Positions 45,860 to 55,798 of a stretch of 64,000 bases of DNA are shown one piece after another (within the stretch, counting starts at the first letter, position 1; the number at the start of each line of letters is the position of its first letter). Made by a program: the position numbers and the translations under genes. A model generated the notes under the pieces. That model saw only the letters and a list, made by a program, of their open reading frames with translations, did not search any database and was not told the origin of the DNA. Location of the stretch: positions 868,001 to 932,000 of the forward strand of contig NZ_QXMH01000001.1 in NCBI RefSeq assembly GCF_003568665.1, in the 5' to 3' direction. Source of the DNA: Chitinophaga alhagiae (GTDB lineage Bacteria > Bacteroidota > Bacteroidia > Chitinophagales > Chitinophagaceae).

Positions 45860-48800
45860 TTACAATGAAACAGACAGCCCGGCAGAAAGGGTTTTTGTGC
45901 CGGGGTAACTACCAAAATCAAAACCGGAGCTGAGCGCGTCCTGGCCGTTTCTGCTCACCTCAGGATCAAAGCCGGTATACTTCGTCCACGTAAGCAGGTT
46001 TTGCCCGGAAACATACACCCGCAGGGATTTCAGCCGCAACCTTGCAGACAGCGCAGAAGGCAGGGTGTACCCCAGCGTAATGTTTTTCAGCCGCAGGTAG
46101 GAGCCATCTTCCACAAATCTGTCTGACAAGGTGGGCGAAGGGTCTTCAATAGCACGGTGTACGTCTGTGTTGGTATTAGTGGGCGTCCATCGGTTCCGCA
46201 GGGTAGCAGACGCGCCGGTAAAACCGGAGCCTATTTCCAGCAGGGCCTTGCTATTGCTGAAGATCTTGTTGCCGTAGGAAGACTGCAAAAAGATCAGGAG
46301 GTCAAAATTTTTGTACCTGAAATTGTTGGACAGGCCGGCCAGGAATTTTGGCTGAGAGTTGCCCACAATGGTCACATCTCCGGCCTGGGTAATGGCGCCA
46401 TCGCCGTTCACGTCTTTATATTTCTGGCTGCCGGCCCTTGTGTTGGGCGTAGGGGACAAACTGAAATCGTCCCCTTCCTGGAAGATGCCGTCTGTTACAT
46501 ACATAAAGAAATTGCCCAACGGCTCCCCAACACGCACGATCTCCGAAGTTCTGGCGGTGTTGGCGGGGTTGATGGGAATAAATTCTTTTACGCCAGGGCC
46601 CAGGCTCAGCACTTTGTTCCTGTTGGCTGAAAAAATCAGGTTGGTGGTCCAGCTGAATTTGCCAGTCAGGTTCTCTGAACGGATAGCCAGCTCGATCCCC
46701 TTGTTCTCAATACTTCCGTAGTTCTGGAAAGCACTTTCAATACCAGACGAGAACGGCAACGGTACTTCCAGCAGCAGGTCATTTGTTCTTTTATAATAAA
46801 CATCTGTGGACACGTTGATCCTTTCCGCAAACAGGCCCAGTTCCAGACCCAGGTTGTATTGCTCCGTTTTTTCCCAGCTAAGGTTGGCATTTTCGTAGCT
46901 GCTGGGCGCAAAACCGCCTACCAACTGGTCCTCAAAATTGTAGCGGTAGTAAGAAAGCCGCGCCAGCGAACGGTATGCCGGTATTTCCTGGTTACCGGTG
47001 AGGCCTGCGCTCACTCTCAGTTTCAGGGAGCTGATGGCTTTGATGCCTTCCAGGAACTTTTCGTCACTGGCATTCCATGCAAAGGCCGCGGAAGGGAACG
47101 TACCCCATTTGTTGTTATTGCCAAAGCGGGAAGAACCGTCTGACCGCACCGTGAAAGTGAAGAGGTATTTACTTCTGAAACCGTAGTTGATCCTGCCCAG
47201 GTACGACTTTAAAGCCCATTTGGTATAGAGCGAACCTGGCGTTCTGAGAACAGCGCCGGCGCCCAGGTTATGATAGGTAAAGGCATCGTTCACAAAATCT
47301 GAAGAACCCGCACTGAATACCTCTGTAACCGCCTGCTGCTGCGTATTGCCCACCAGCACATCAAAACGGTGGTTTTGCCCCAGGTCAAACTTGTAGTTGA
47401 GCGTGTTCTCATTCAGCCAGTTGACCGTACCCAGAGAACCTACTCCCGCAATGCCTGCCGGCAGCCCCTCAAATACAGTAGACGGCAGGTACCTGTTCTG
47501 TTTGTTGTTGATGATGTCTGCCCCCACCAGCACCTTGGCCGTTAGCCCCTTGATGATCTCGTACTCACCAAAACCGTTCAGTAAAAAACGGCGGGTGTTG
47601 GACTCGTTGGTTTGGTTATGCAGGGTATTGATGGGATTGCCGATGGCCGTTTCAAAATTGCTGACCAGCGTGAAGTTCCTCTCGGCGTCCCTGACAGGTA
47701 CGGTAGGCGGCATTTCCAGCAGGCCCTGCACCACCCCGTTGGGCGCTACTTTGGCGTTAGTGGCACTGCCCGTGAGGAAAGCCCCGATCTTGAACCGCTC
47801 GTTAAAATCGTGCTCAACATTCAGCCGGGCGCTGTAGCGTTCAAAGCCGGTGTTGATGATCACGCCGTCTTGCCTGAAGTAACCGGCGGAGAGCAGGAAT
47901 TTTGATTTTTCCGTACCGGCAGACAGTGACAGACTATGATTGGTGACAGGGGCGGAGGTAAAAGCCTCGTCTTGCCAGTCCGTACCTTTCCCCAGCGCCT
48001 TTAATTGTTCCGCGGAATACAAGGGAGGTTTGCCGGCATCAGCCCTTGCATCATTCTTCAGCGCACCCCATTCTTCCGCATTCAGCAGCGGCAGCTTCCT
48101 GATCACGCTTTGCACGCCGAAATAGTTGTTGTAAGACACAGTAGACTGCCTGGCCTTGGCGCGTTGCGTGGTGATCAGCACCACCCCATTGGCGCCTCTT
48201 GAACCGTAAATAGCTGTGGCAGACGCATCTTTCAATACCTCAATAGACGCTATGTCTGCCGGGTCGATACTGGCCAGCGGGTTGATCTTTTCGCCACTGG
48301 TGATGCCGGCATCTACAGACGCATCACCATTGTAAACAGGGAAACCGTCAATAACGTACAGCGGCTCGTTGCCGGCATTGATAGAGGTACCGCCCCTTAT
48401 CCTGATGGAAGCGCCGCTGCCCGGCTGGCCGCTGGACTGTGTAACCTGCACACCGGGCACAGCACCTTGTAACAATCTGTCCGGCGAGCTGACCGGCTGC
48501 CCTTTCAGAATGGTAGGTACAGACGCTACCGCACCGGTAAGGTCTTTCCTCCGCTGCCGGCCATAGCCCACTACCACTATATCTCCCAGGCTGCTCACTT
48601 CCGGTTCGAGCTGAATTTCTGCAGGGCTTTGGCTTACAATTATGCGCAGGGTCTTATACCCAACATAACTGATCACTAGCGGGTACGGCAGCTTTTGGCC
48701 GGTTACAAAATTAAATTCTCCCAGGTTGTTGGTGGTTACGCTGTGGGTGACCCCTTCAATTTGTATAGAAGCACCGGCCAGGGGGAGCTTGGTAACGGCA

Positions 48801-48949
48801 TCCGTTATTCTTCCTGATAAGGTAGAGTTGACAAGGGGAGGTGATGGCCGTTGAGCTAAAGCGCAGAGCGGAATTACAAGCAGTAATAGAATGAATAGTG
48901 TAAGATGCCGGGCATAAAGCACCCTCCCGGCATTCGCATTTTTTTGCAT
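45860..48949 (-). CDS. SusC/RagA TonB-dependent transporter (locus 3)
   Basis: A 1029-aa outer-membrane importer. It has a signal peptide (about 15-33), a carboxypeptidase-regulatory-like domain (about 43-115), a TonB-box-like DIVVVGYGRQRR (123-134), a plug (136-262 with PLYVIDGFPV and IEVLKDASATAIYGSRGANGVVLIT) and a barrel ending in TLSAGLSVSL. It is the first gene of the locus 3 operon with SusD, two sulfatases and an enolase-superfamily enzyme. Its leader faces a plus-strand terminator at 49026. Confidence 0.95.
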   Translation of the reverse strand: MQKNANAGRVLYARHLTLFILLLLVIPLCALAQRPSPPLVNSTLSGRITDAVTKLPLAGASIQIEGVTHSVTTNNLGEFNFVTGQKLPYPLVISYVGYKTLRIIVSQSPAEIQLEPEVSSLGDIVVVGYGRQRRKDLTGAVASVPTILKGQPVSSPDRLLQGAVPGVQVTQSSGQPGSGASIRIRGGTSINAGNEPLYVIDGFPVYNGDASVDAGITSGEKINPLASIDPADIASIEVLKDASATAIYGSRGANGVVLITTQRAKARQSTVSYNNYFGVQSVIRKLPLLNAEEWGALKNDARADAGKPPLYSAEQLKALGKGTDWQDEAFTSAPVTNHSLSLSAGTEKSKFLLSAGYFRQDGVIINTGFERYSARLNVEHDFNERFKIGAFLTGSATNAKVAPNGVVQGLLEMPPTVPVRDAERNFTLVSNFETAIGNPINTLHNQTNESNTRRFLLNGFGEYEIIKGLTAKVLVGADIINNKQNRYLPSTVFEGLPAGIAGVGSLGTVNWLNENTLNYKFDLGQNHRFDVLVGNTQQQAVTEVFSAGSSDFVNDAFTYHNLGAGAVLRTPGSLYTKWALKSYLGRINYGFRSKYLFTFTVRSDGSSRFGNNNKWGTFPSAAFAWNASDEKFLEGIKAISSLKLRVSAGLTGNQEIPAYRSLARLSYYRYNFEDQLVGGFAPSSYENANLSWEKTEQYNLGLELGLFAERINVSTDVYYKRTNDLLLEVPLPFSSGIESAFQNYGSIENKGIELAIRSENLTGKFSWTTNLIFSANRNKVLSLGPGVKEFIPINPANTARTSEIVRVGEPLGNFFMYVTDGIFQEGDDFSLSPTPNTRAGSQKYKDVNGDGAITQAGDVTIVGNSQPKFLAGLSNNFRYKNFDLLIFLQSSYGNKIFSNSKALLEIGSGFTGASATLRNRWTPTNTNTDVHRAIEDPSPTLSDRFVEDGSYLRLKNITLGYTLPSALSARLRLKSLRVYVSGQNLLTWTKYTGFDPEVSRNGQDALSSGFDFGSYPGTKTLSAGLSVSL

Positions 48950-49025
48950 ACCTTTACATTGGTTTTAGAGTTAATTGAAACAGGCGACAACGCCAATTGA
49001 GAACCTGTTTTAATGATAAGACCTT

Positions 49026-49055
49026 GGGAAATACTTCATGTATTTCCCTTTTTTA
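49026..49055 (+). terminator. Plus-strand terminator in the susC leader
   Basis: GGGAAATAC-ttcat-GTATTTCCC followed by TTTTTT. It is a near-perfect intrinsic terminator pointing away from susC, 77 bp before the susC start. No plus-strand protein gene ends here, so it may end a short antisense RNA. Confidence 0.75.
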
Positions 49056-49520
49056 TTGATTGCCTACATTCTTATTTCCATGCCGTTCAGTTTTTATGAT
49101 AGTACCGGCAAAGCGATGCCAGCCCCCGCAAATGCGAGGTTAATTGAAGCGTGACCATTATTAAGAAAGGGGAAACGTTACTGTTTCTGAGAAAGTAGCC
49201 GGCAACAACACTTCCCGCAGGAACCGGCCTGTGTTTTACACATCAGTACTGTTGGCAGGGAGCTGGAAGTCTGTGCTTTCATATGTTTAAAGTTTTAAAA
49301 AAAGTTAGCCTTTATGCTGGTCTGATCTATCAGGGAATTGCTCCCCTGCTAGTTCCGGTTGGTATGTCTAATGTTTGTCTTCACCCACATCATGAAGAGA
49401 ATTAATGGCTGATATGTGGCTACAGTGGCGGTTTCTCTCGCAATGGCCCGATATTCTTACTGCCAGTGCCTCCTATTAACGGAACAAAAATAGAAAGAAG
49501 AAATAAAAAAACAAAATAAA

Positions 49521-49537
49521 TCTACTAAATTAGTAGA
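49521..49537. promoter_or_regulatory. 17-bp palindrome upstream of the Usp gene
   Basis: TCTACTA-AAT-TAGTAGA has perfect 7-bp arms in an AT-rich stretch 106 bp before the universal stress protein start. It is a candidate operator for an unknown dimeric regulator, and differs from the GntR-type palindrome. Confidence 0.4.
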
Positions 49538-49642
49538 CTAATAATTTTTGCCCGGCCAAATTCCTCTCTTCCATCCTGGCCTTTTCTCTAAAAATCCGGG
49601 CACGCTGACCAGGCTGGCACAATTTTTCCGCACTCCTCTTTG

Positions 49643-50476
49643 ATGAAATCACTGCTGATACTCACAGATTTTTCAGAAGCCGCCTTCCGTGCCGCGGAAT
49701 ACGCCTGCGGCATTGCAGCAGGGCTGGAAGTGAATCGGCTCATTCTCTACCATGCCTACCAGACCATTGTGGGCGGAACCGAAATACCCGTTGTACAAGA
49801 CAGTCAGGAGGTATACCTCGAAAGCATGAGATCACTTGGCCTGCTGCATGACCGGCTGAAGGCACTGGCAGGCCCATCCGTTGAAATTGAACTGGTGGCG
49901 GAAGAGGCCATCCTGGGGGAAAGGATCAACGAACGGTACCGGCAGGGAGAAGTGATAGCTGTGGTAATGGGCGTTTCCGGCAAGTCCAACCTTGAAAAGC
50001 TGCTGATGGGCAGCATGACAGCACAAGTGCTGAAAAGCAGTGAAATGCCGGTGCTCATTGTACCGCAAAACGCGTTGGTGGGCCGGCCCGTCAAAACAGT
50101 TGTTTTTGCAACAGACCTGGAGGAGGTAACCCATGTATCTCTCAGCCGGCTGTACGCCTTCCTGGACGCATTCGGCGCCAGCCTGTACGTTTTGAACGTA
50201 ATGCCCGAAACACAGGAAAAATACGCCCCGGAAACTTTTGAGGCCATTACAGACCTTCACCGGCAACTGGAAAAATACGCCCCTACCTTCGGCTACATCA
50301 CCAGAAACGATGTTGTAGAAGGCATACTAACGTTTTCAGATGAGCGGCGGGCCTCATTGATCATGGCTGTTCCTAAAAAACACGGCGGTTTCTCCGCCCT
50401 GTTCCACAAAAGCATCTCGAAAAAGCTGGCTTATCATTCAGCCATTCCGCTACTGCTGTTCCCTGTGGTGGAATGA
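49643..50476 (+). CDS. Universal stress protein, tandem Usp domains
   Basis: A 277-aa cytoplasmic protein with two Usp domains (about 1-145 and 146-277). The first carries the ATP-binding pattern G-x2-G-x9-G-S (GVSGKSNLEKLLMGS, about 110-124) and ends in the strand VLIVP. The second keeps the fold but not the full ATP motif. Such proteins help survival under stress or starvation. A TTG directly before the ATG could also start the protein; the ATG at 49643 is preferred. It is monocistronic. Confidence 0.92.
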   Translation: MKSLLILTDFSEAAFRAAEYACGIAAGLEVNRLILYHAYQTIVGGTEIPVVQDSQEVYLESMRSLGLLHDRLKALAGPSVEIELVAEEAILGERINERYRQGEVIAVVMGVSGKSNLEKLLMGSMTAQVLKSSEMPVLIVPQNALVGRPVKTVVFATDLEEVTHVSLSRLYAFLDAFGASLYVLNVMPETQEKYAPETFEAITDLHRQLEKYAPTFGYITRNDVVEGILTFSDERRASLIMAVPKKHGGFSALFHKSISKKLAYHSAIPLLLFPVVE

Positions 50477-50531
50477 TGGGAATTTTTCCACAGGTTGTGG
50501 AAGGTTGGATACATTGCAACCGCAGCCAGCC

Positions 50532-51023
50532 TCAATTGAGTTTTACCAGCTGTTGCCGCTGCGCTTCATTCAGGTCCCGGATATCTATTACCTCCAATGC
50601 TACGCCCTGTGGCCTAAGGGGCCGGTAGATATTTTTAGCGGAGTTACCCACCGTCCACATACCACCTGTAAGCGGGTCTATGATCAGCATGCCCAGCGCG
50701 CCGCCAATAAAGATGTTACCGAAGTACCAGCCGCTGATCTTGAAGTCAACGGGTACCGTCTGGTCCGCATAACCAGGCTTGCTGAACGTGATCACATAAC
50801 GCGCCGGCGAGAAATAACCGGCCCCGGATTTCAGGCGTACCTGAGCGGGCGTTTGGCCGGAGAAAATTTCTTTTCCCTTTTTATCTGTTACTGTTACTTT
50901 AGCGTCTTCAGGTTTAGTGTTGAGCACAAAGGTGTGCTTGGTGCCGGAAAAAATAGTAGCGCAGGAGGAAAGGCCCAATGCCGCAATGGCAATGACAGCA
51001 TAGGTGGCGAATGCTCTTTTCAT
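50532..51023 (-). CDS. PEGA-like lipoprotein
   Basis: A 163-aa lipoprotein (LGLSSCATIFSGT, Cys near 21). The mature part starts with a PEGA-like beta sandwich (FVLNTKPEDAKVTVTDKKGKE and PGYADQTVPVDF, about 30-95). A Gly-rich hydrophobic hairpin, NIFIGGALGMLIIDPLTGGM (about 105-125), follows and could insert in the membrane. Similar proteins are common in Bacteroidota and often annotated only as PEGA-domain proteins. Its start follows a terminator, so it is separate from the efflux operon. Function unknown. Confidence 0.75.
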   Translation of the reverse strand: MKRAFATYAVIAIAALGLSSCATIFSGTKHTFVLNTKPEDAKVTVTDKKGKEIFSGQTPAQVRLKSGAGYFSPARYVITFSKPGYADQTVPVDFKISGWYFGNIFIGGALGMLIIDPLTGGMWTVGNSAKNIYRPLRPQGVALEVIDIRDLNEAQRQQLVKLN

Positions 51024-51130
51024 GGTTAGGGATTTACTCCCAAGATAAGGATTCCGGGTAATTTCGTACAACCATCTTCCTGATTCTTGTCAAGATACCA
51101 CATGTAGGGCACCGGCCAAACCGGGAAGGG

Positions 51131-51164
51131 AAAACCGGCGGAAAGAAAGGCCCCTTTCCGCCGG
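51131..51164 (-). terminator. Terminator of the RND efflux operon
   Basis: An 11-bp stem (CCGGCGGAAAG / CTTTCCGCCGG) with an 8-nt loop, followed on the minus strand by TTTTCCC. It lies 17 bp past the outer-membrane factor stop. Confidence 0.85.
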
Positions 51165-51180
51165 CCTGCCTATGAACGGG

Positions 51181-52614
51181 TTAATTCCATCCACCTCCCA
51201 GCGCCCGGTAGATCCGCACCATGGCGCCCAATTGTTCCTTTTGCGTTTCAATCAGCTCAAATTTCGATTCCAGCGCGTCTCGCTGGGTCATCAGCACCTC
51301 CATATAGTCTGCACGTGCAGACTTGAACAGGTCGTTCGAGATGGTGATAGACTGTGTTAATGCCGCTACCTGCTGTGCCTTCAGTTCGTAGCGTTTTGAC
51401 AGGTTGCCGATCTTTGACAGCTGGTTGGCCACTTCCACGTAAGCGTTCAGAACGGTACGCTCATAATTGTAAACCGCCTTCATCTGCCTGGCGTTGGCAT
51501 TGCTGTATGCCGCCTTTATGGCATTTCTGTTAACCACGGGCGCCACCAGGTCTCCCGTCAGCGAGTACAACAGGGATTCGGGTGTTTTCACCAGGTATGC
51601 CGGGTTGAAAGCACGGTAGCCGATGGCGGCGGAAATGCCGAGTGAAGGATAGAACCGTGCTCTGGCCACCTGCACATCCAGCCTGGCCGCGGCCAGTTCC
51701 AGCTCCGCCTGTTTGATGTCAGGGCGGTTGGCCAGCAATTGTGAAGGAAGACCGGCATGAATGGCGGCGGGTATATTATTCCCGAACTGCCGGTCGTTTC
51801 TCGGAATGGGCGCCGGGTAGCGGCCCGCCAGAAAATTGATACGGTTTTCAGTTTCTGTGATCTGCTGCTGAATGTCATATTGAAGGCTCCTGGTGTGCAG
51901 CACCTCCGCTTCAAACTTGCGTACTGCCAGTTCTGTAGTGCGGGTAGCATCTTTCTGCAGCTTCACGATCTCCAGTGCATTGTTCTGTATGCCGATATTT
52001 TGTTTTACGATGTTCAACTGGTTGTCCAGCGCCAGCAGTTCATAGTAGGAGCCGGCAATTTCTGCGATCAGGTTCGTTACCAGAAAATTCCTCCCTTCTA
52101 TGGTAGACAGGTAACGGGTTACCGCTGCTTTCCGGGCATTCCTCAACTTGTGCCATACATCCACCTCCCAGGTAGCATAGGCCGCAACCATGTAATCCGG
52201 CAGCGGTTCCGGCATTTCCTTTCCGGGCTTGATATCCGTATTGGCGTCATTAGCGCCCTGGCTGGTATACCGGCCCACTTTCTCCACACCGGCCCCGCCT
52301 CTCAGGCCAACAAATGGCAGGTATTCCCCCTTGCTGGCCCTTGCTTCATTACGCGCCATTTCAATTTCCTGCAGGGCAATGTTCAGCTCCTGATTATTTT
52401 GCAAAGCGGTGTCAATAATGGCAGACAGGTACGGATCGGCAAAAAAGTCCTTCCACCGTACATGCGCGGTGTTCAGCGTATCTTCCTGGCTGCCATACCG
52501 CGCAGGCACCGCTTTGTTTTCCGTTCTTCCTGTCAGCGCAGGAATCCCGCAGGCCGCATAGATCATGCTGATGCAGCCGATTATGATATATCTGTACAAA
52601 CTATATTTAAACAT
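51181..52614 (-). CDS. RND efflux outer-membrane factor (TolC/NodT type)
   Basis: A 477-aa lipoprotein (YAACGI lipobox, Cys22) of the outer-membrane-efflux family that forms the trimeric exit duct. The two halves carry the usual coiled-coil repeats, for example NNQELNIALQEIEMARNEARASKGEYLP and LLANRPDIKQAELELAAARLDVQVARARFYPSLG. Its start overlaps the RND gene stop by 8 nt, a sign of translational coupling. Confidence 0.93.
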   Translation of the reverse strand: MFKYSLYRYIIIGCISMIYAACGIPALTGRTENKAVPARYGSQEDTLNTAHVRWKDFFADPYLSAIIDTALQNNQELNIALQEIEMARNEARASKGEYLPFVGLRGGAGVEKVGRYTSQGANDANTDIKPGKEMPEPLPDYMVAAYATWEVDVWHKLRNARKAAVTRYLSTIEGRNFLVTNLIAEIAGSYYELLALDNQLNIVKQNIGIQNNALEIVKLQKDATRTTELAVRKFEAEVLHTRSLQYDIQQQITETENRINFLAGRYPAPIPRNDRQFGNNIPAAIHAGLPSQLLANRPDIKQAELELAAARLDVQVARARFYPSLGISAAIGYRAFNPAYLVKTPESLLYSLTGDLVAPVVNRNAIKAAYSNANARQMKAVYNYERTVLNAYVEVANQLSKIGNLSKRYELKAQQVAALTQSITISNDLFKSARADYMEVLMTQRDALESKFELIETQKEQLGAMVRIYRALGGGWN

Positions 52615-55600
52615 TATGATCGATTTCTTCAGTTAATGGATTCTCATCTTCATCCCTGATCAGTTTTCTCCTGGCTGCGAGACCACCGAATATGTAGTAC
52701 AGCCCGGGAATAACGATCACACCGCAAACCGTGCCTATCAGCATACCACCGGCTGACGCCGCGCCGATGGTGCGGTTGCCGATGGCGCCGGGACCGGTAG
52801 CAAACACCAGCGGGATAAGGCCGGCAATAAAGGCCAGCGAGGTCATGAGGATAGGCCTGAAGCGCACCTTGGCGCCTTCTACGGCCGCCTCAAACAGCGT
52901 TTTGCCGGCGCGGTGCTGCTGCACGGCAAACTCCACGATCAGCACCGCGTTCTTGCCCAGCAGGCCAACGAGCATCACCAACCCTACCTGCGCATAAATA
53001 TCGTTGGCCAATCCCATCACCTTCACCAGCAAAAAGGCTCCGAACACGCCGGCCGGCAGGGACAACAGCACCGCCAGGGGCAGCAGGAAACTTTCGTACT
53101 GGGCCGCCAGTATCAGGTATACAAATGCCAGCACCACCAGGAAGATGTAGAGCGCTTCATTGCCCCGTTCTGTTTCATCTTTGGAAAGCCCTTCCCAATC
53201 TATATCATACCCGCGTGGCAACGTTTTGGCCGCTACCTCCTGGATCACCCTGGTAGCTTCGCCGCTGCTGTAACCCGGCGCCGGTTCTCCCCTGATGGCG
53301 GACGAAGTGTACATATTATAACGGGTGATCTCATTCAGGCCATGCGATTTTTTAATGCTCATGAACGCGGAATAGGGCACCATTTCGTCCCGGTCATTTT
53401 TCACGTAAAGTTTCATCAGGTCATCCGGCAGCCGCCTGTATTCAGGAGCGGCCTGCACATACACCTTGAGGGAAGTGCCGAACCGCACAAAACCCAGCTC
53501 ATAGGTACTGCCTATCAGGATAGACAGGTTATCCATGGCCTTGCCAATGGAAACGCCCTTCTGCATGGCAGCCTTGTTATCTATCTCCAGTTCGTATTGC
53601 GGATAGTTGGCACTAAAGAATGTGAAGAGGCCGGTAAGCTCCTTGCGTTTTTCCAGCGCCGCCATAAACTGGTCGTTCACTTTTTCCAGTTCCCTGTAAT
53701 CGTCGTTATTGGTTTTGTCCAGCAAGCGCAAGGCAAAGCCACCCGCCGCACCATACCCAGGCACCGCCGGCGGACCGAAAAATTCTATTGTAGCGCCGGG
53801 AATCTCATGAGACTTCTCCTCCAGCTCCCGGATGATCTCGTTCACGGAGTGCTTCCGTTCAGACCAGTCTTTCAGGTTGATCAGGCAGGTACCCGCATTG
53901 GAGCCCCGCCCTTCCGTCAGCACCTCATAACCCGCCAGCGCCGAAACAGACCGGATGCCTTCCACATGCTCCGCAATTTCCTGCAGCTTGCGCGCCAGGT
54001 CATTGGTGCGCTCCAGCGTAGAGCCCGGCGGCGTTTGAATGATGGCATAGATCATACCCTGGTCTTCATTAGGTATGAACCCGGACGGAAGGTCTTTGAA
54101 TATGCCCGCAATTCCCGCGCAGAAAGCCAGCAGGATGCCAAACGTTACCACCCTCCTGTTCACGATCAAGCGGAGCAGGCGCTCGTATTGGCCGGTGAGT
54201 TTCCCGAACAGGTTGTTAAAGCCATCTATAAACCGGTCTACCGGCGATTTCTTTTTCGGCTTCCCGTGCGGGTTCTTCAGGATCATGGCGCAGAGCACCG
54301 GCGTGAGCGTAAGCGCAACAAGGCCGGATAGCACAATAGCGGTGGCCATGGTGATGGAGAACTGCCGGTAAAAGATGCCTACCGGGCCTGACATGAATGC
54401 CACCGGGATGAACACCGCCGCCATTACAAAGGTGATAGCCACAATGGCCCCGGCAATCTCATGTATCACCTTGTAGGTAGCCTGGTACGGAGAAAGATGT
54501 TCTTCTTCCATTTTGGCGTGTACCGCCTCAATCACTACGATGGCATTATCTACCACAATACCGATTGCCAGTACCAGCGCAAACAGTGTAATGAGGTTGA
54601 TGGTGAGCCCGAACAACTGCATGAAGAAAAATGCGCCCACCAGCGAGACCGGCACGGCCAGTGTCGGGATGAGGGTAGACCGCCAGTCGCCCAGGAAGAG
54701 GAACACCACAATAGCTACCAGTATAAAGGCCTCTCCCAATGTATGCAGCACTTTATCAATAGAAGCGTTCAGGAAGCTGGAAACATCATAGCTGATCTCG
54801 TAATCCATGCCCGGTGGAAAGGAACCGCTTTTGATCTCTTCCAGTTTGGCCTTTATACTTTTGATCACTTCGCTGGCATTACTGCCGTAGGTCTGTTTCA
54901 GTACAATGGCCGCGGAGGGGTGGTTGTTCAGGTTGGAATAGATATCGTAGAACTCGCTGCCGAATTCTATATCTGCTATATCCTTCAGGTAAAGGATCTC
55001 CCCTTCGGGGTTGGCGCGGATGATCACGTTTTTATACTGCTCCGGTTTATTGTACCGGCCCTGGTACGTCAGCACATATTCCAATGCCTCCGAGCGTTTG
55101 CCGTCACTTCTGCCCAGCCTGCCCGGCGACCCGATGATGCTCTGGTTACCGAGGGCTTCCATCACTTCGTCTGTTGACACATTATAGGCCCGCATCCTGT
55201 CTGGTTTCAGCCAGATGCGCATGGCGTACTGCCTGCTGCCCAGGATCTGCGCGCTGCCGATCCCTTTTACCCGTCTCAGCTCCTGCAGTATGTTGATATT
55301 GGCATAGTTATACAGGAAATTTTCATCTGCCTTCGGGTCTGTGCTGTATACGTTCACGTACATCAGCATGTTGGGCTGCAGGATATTTACCACAATCCCT
55401 TCACGCTGCACCAGTGGTGGAAGCCGGCTCGTTACCTGTTCTATGCGGTTCTTTACGTTCACCACCGCCTGATTGGGGTCTGTGCCCAGGTCAAAAACCA
55501 CCTGGATGTTGGCCTCCCCCGCGCTGGTGGCGTCAGACGTCATGTATTTCATGCCGGGAACACCATTCACCGCCTTTTCCATGGGGATGAGAACGGACTG

Positions 55601-55774
55601 TACCAGCACGTCTGCGCTGGCGCCGGGGTAGGCCACGCTAACAATCACCCGGGGCGGCGCAATAGAAGGGAACTGGGAAGTAGGCAGCGTATTGATGGCC
55701 AATACTCCCAGGAAAATAATGAAAAGGGAGATCACGATGGCGAACACCGGCCTTTTCATGAATATATTAAACAT
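52607..55774 (-). CDS. RND multidrug efflux permease (HAE1/AcrB type)
   Basis: A 1055-aa inner-membrane proton-driven pump with twelve helices and two large periplasmic loops. Motifs seen are the start FMKRPVFAIVISLFII, FPSIAPPRVIVSVAYPGAS, GDWRSTLIPTLAVPVSLVGA, and GLLGKNAVLIVEFA with the essential Lys in the second half. The relay motif of TM4 reads IGIVVDN (D409, N410), where AcrB has two aspartates; one is replaced by Asn here. It is between the adaptor (24 bp) and the outer-membrane factor (8-nt overlap). Confidence 0.95.
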   Translation of the reverse strand: MFNIFMKRPVFAIVISLFIIFLGVLAINTLPTSQFPSIAPPRVIVSVAYPGASADVLVQSVLIPMEKAVNGVPGMKYMTSDATSAGEANIQVVFDLGTDPNQAVVNVKNRIEQVTSRLPPLVQREGIVVNILQPNMLMYVNVYSTDPKADENFLYNYANINILQELRRVKGIGSAQILGSRQYAMRIWLKPDRMRAYNVSTDEVMEALGNQSIIGSPGRLGRSDGKRSEALEYVLTYQGRYNKPEQYKNVIIRANPEGEILYLKDIADIEFGSEFYDIYSNLNNHPSAAIVLKQTYGSNASEVIKSIKAKLEEIKSGSFPPGMDYEISYDVSSFLNASIDKVLHTLGEAFILVAIVVFLFLGDWRSTLIPTLAVPVSLVGAFFFMQLFGLTINLITLFALVLAIGIVVDNAIVVIEAVHAKMEEEHLSPYQATYKVIHEIAGAIVAITFVMAAVFIPVAFMSGPVGIFYRQFSITMATAIVLSGLVALTLTPVLCAMILKNPHGKPKKKSPVDRFIDGFNNLFGKLTGQYERLLRLIVNRRVVTFGILLAFCAGIAGIFKDLPSGFIPNEDQGMIYAIIQTPPGSTLERTNDLARKLQEIAEHVEGIRSVSALAGYEVLTEGRGSNAGTCLINLKDWSERKHSVNEIIRELEEKSHEIPGATIEFFGPPAVPGYGAAGGFALRLLDKTNNDDYRELEKVNDQFMAALEKRKELTGLFTFFSANYPQYELEIDNKAAMQKGVSIGKAMDNLSILIGSTYELGFVRFGTSLKVYVQAAPEYRRLPDDLMKLYVKNDRDEMVPYSAFMSIKKSHGLNEITRYNMYTSSAIRGEPAPGYSSGEATRVIQEVAAKTLPRGYDIDWEGLSKDETERGNEALYIFLVVLAFVYLILAAQYESFLLPLAVLLSLPAGVFGAFLLVKVMGLANDIYAQVGLVMLVGLLGKNAVLIVEFAVQQHRAGKTLFEAAVEGAKVRFRPILMTSLAFIAGLIPLVFATGPGAIGNRTIGAASAGGMLIGTVCGVIVIPGLYYIFGGLAARRKLIRDEDENPLTEEIDHNV

Positions 55775-55798
55775 GTTATTGCTTTTTTTGTCTGTACA

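Larger units (their letters stand above)
48950..49642. other. Long gene-free region upstream of locus 3 and the Usp gene
   Basis: About 690 bp between divergent transcripts. It holds a strong plus-strand terminator (49026-49055) and a short palindrome (49521-49537) in an AT-rich stretch. No ORF with a start and a recognisable protein is seen. Confidence 0.65.

Noticed and set aside
50486..50502. Hairpin TTCCACA-N3-TGTGGAA
   Set aside because: A short stem without a T-run in either direction; not enough to call a terminator.
52913..54331. 472-codon plus-strand open frame
   Set aside because: Antisense to the RND pump; His/Arg/Gln-rich with no recognisable motif.
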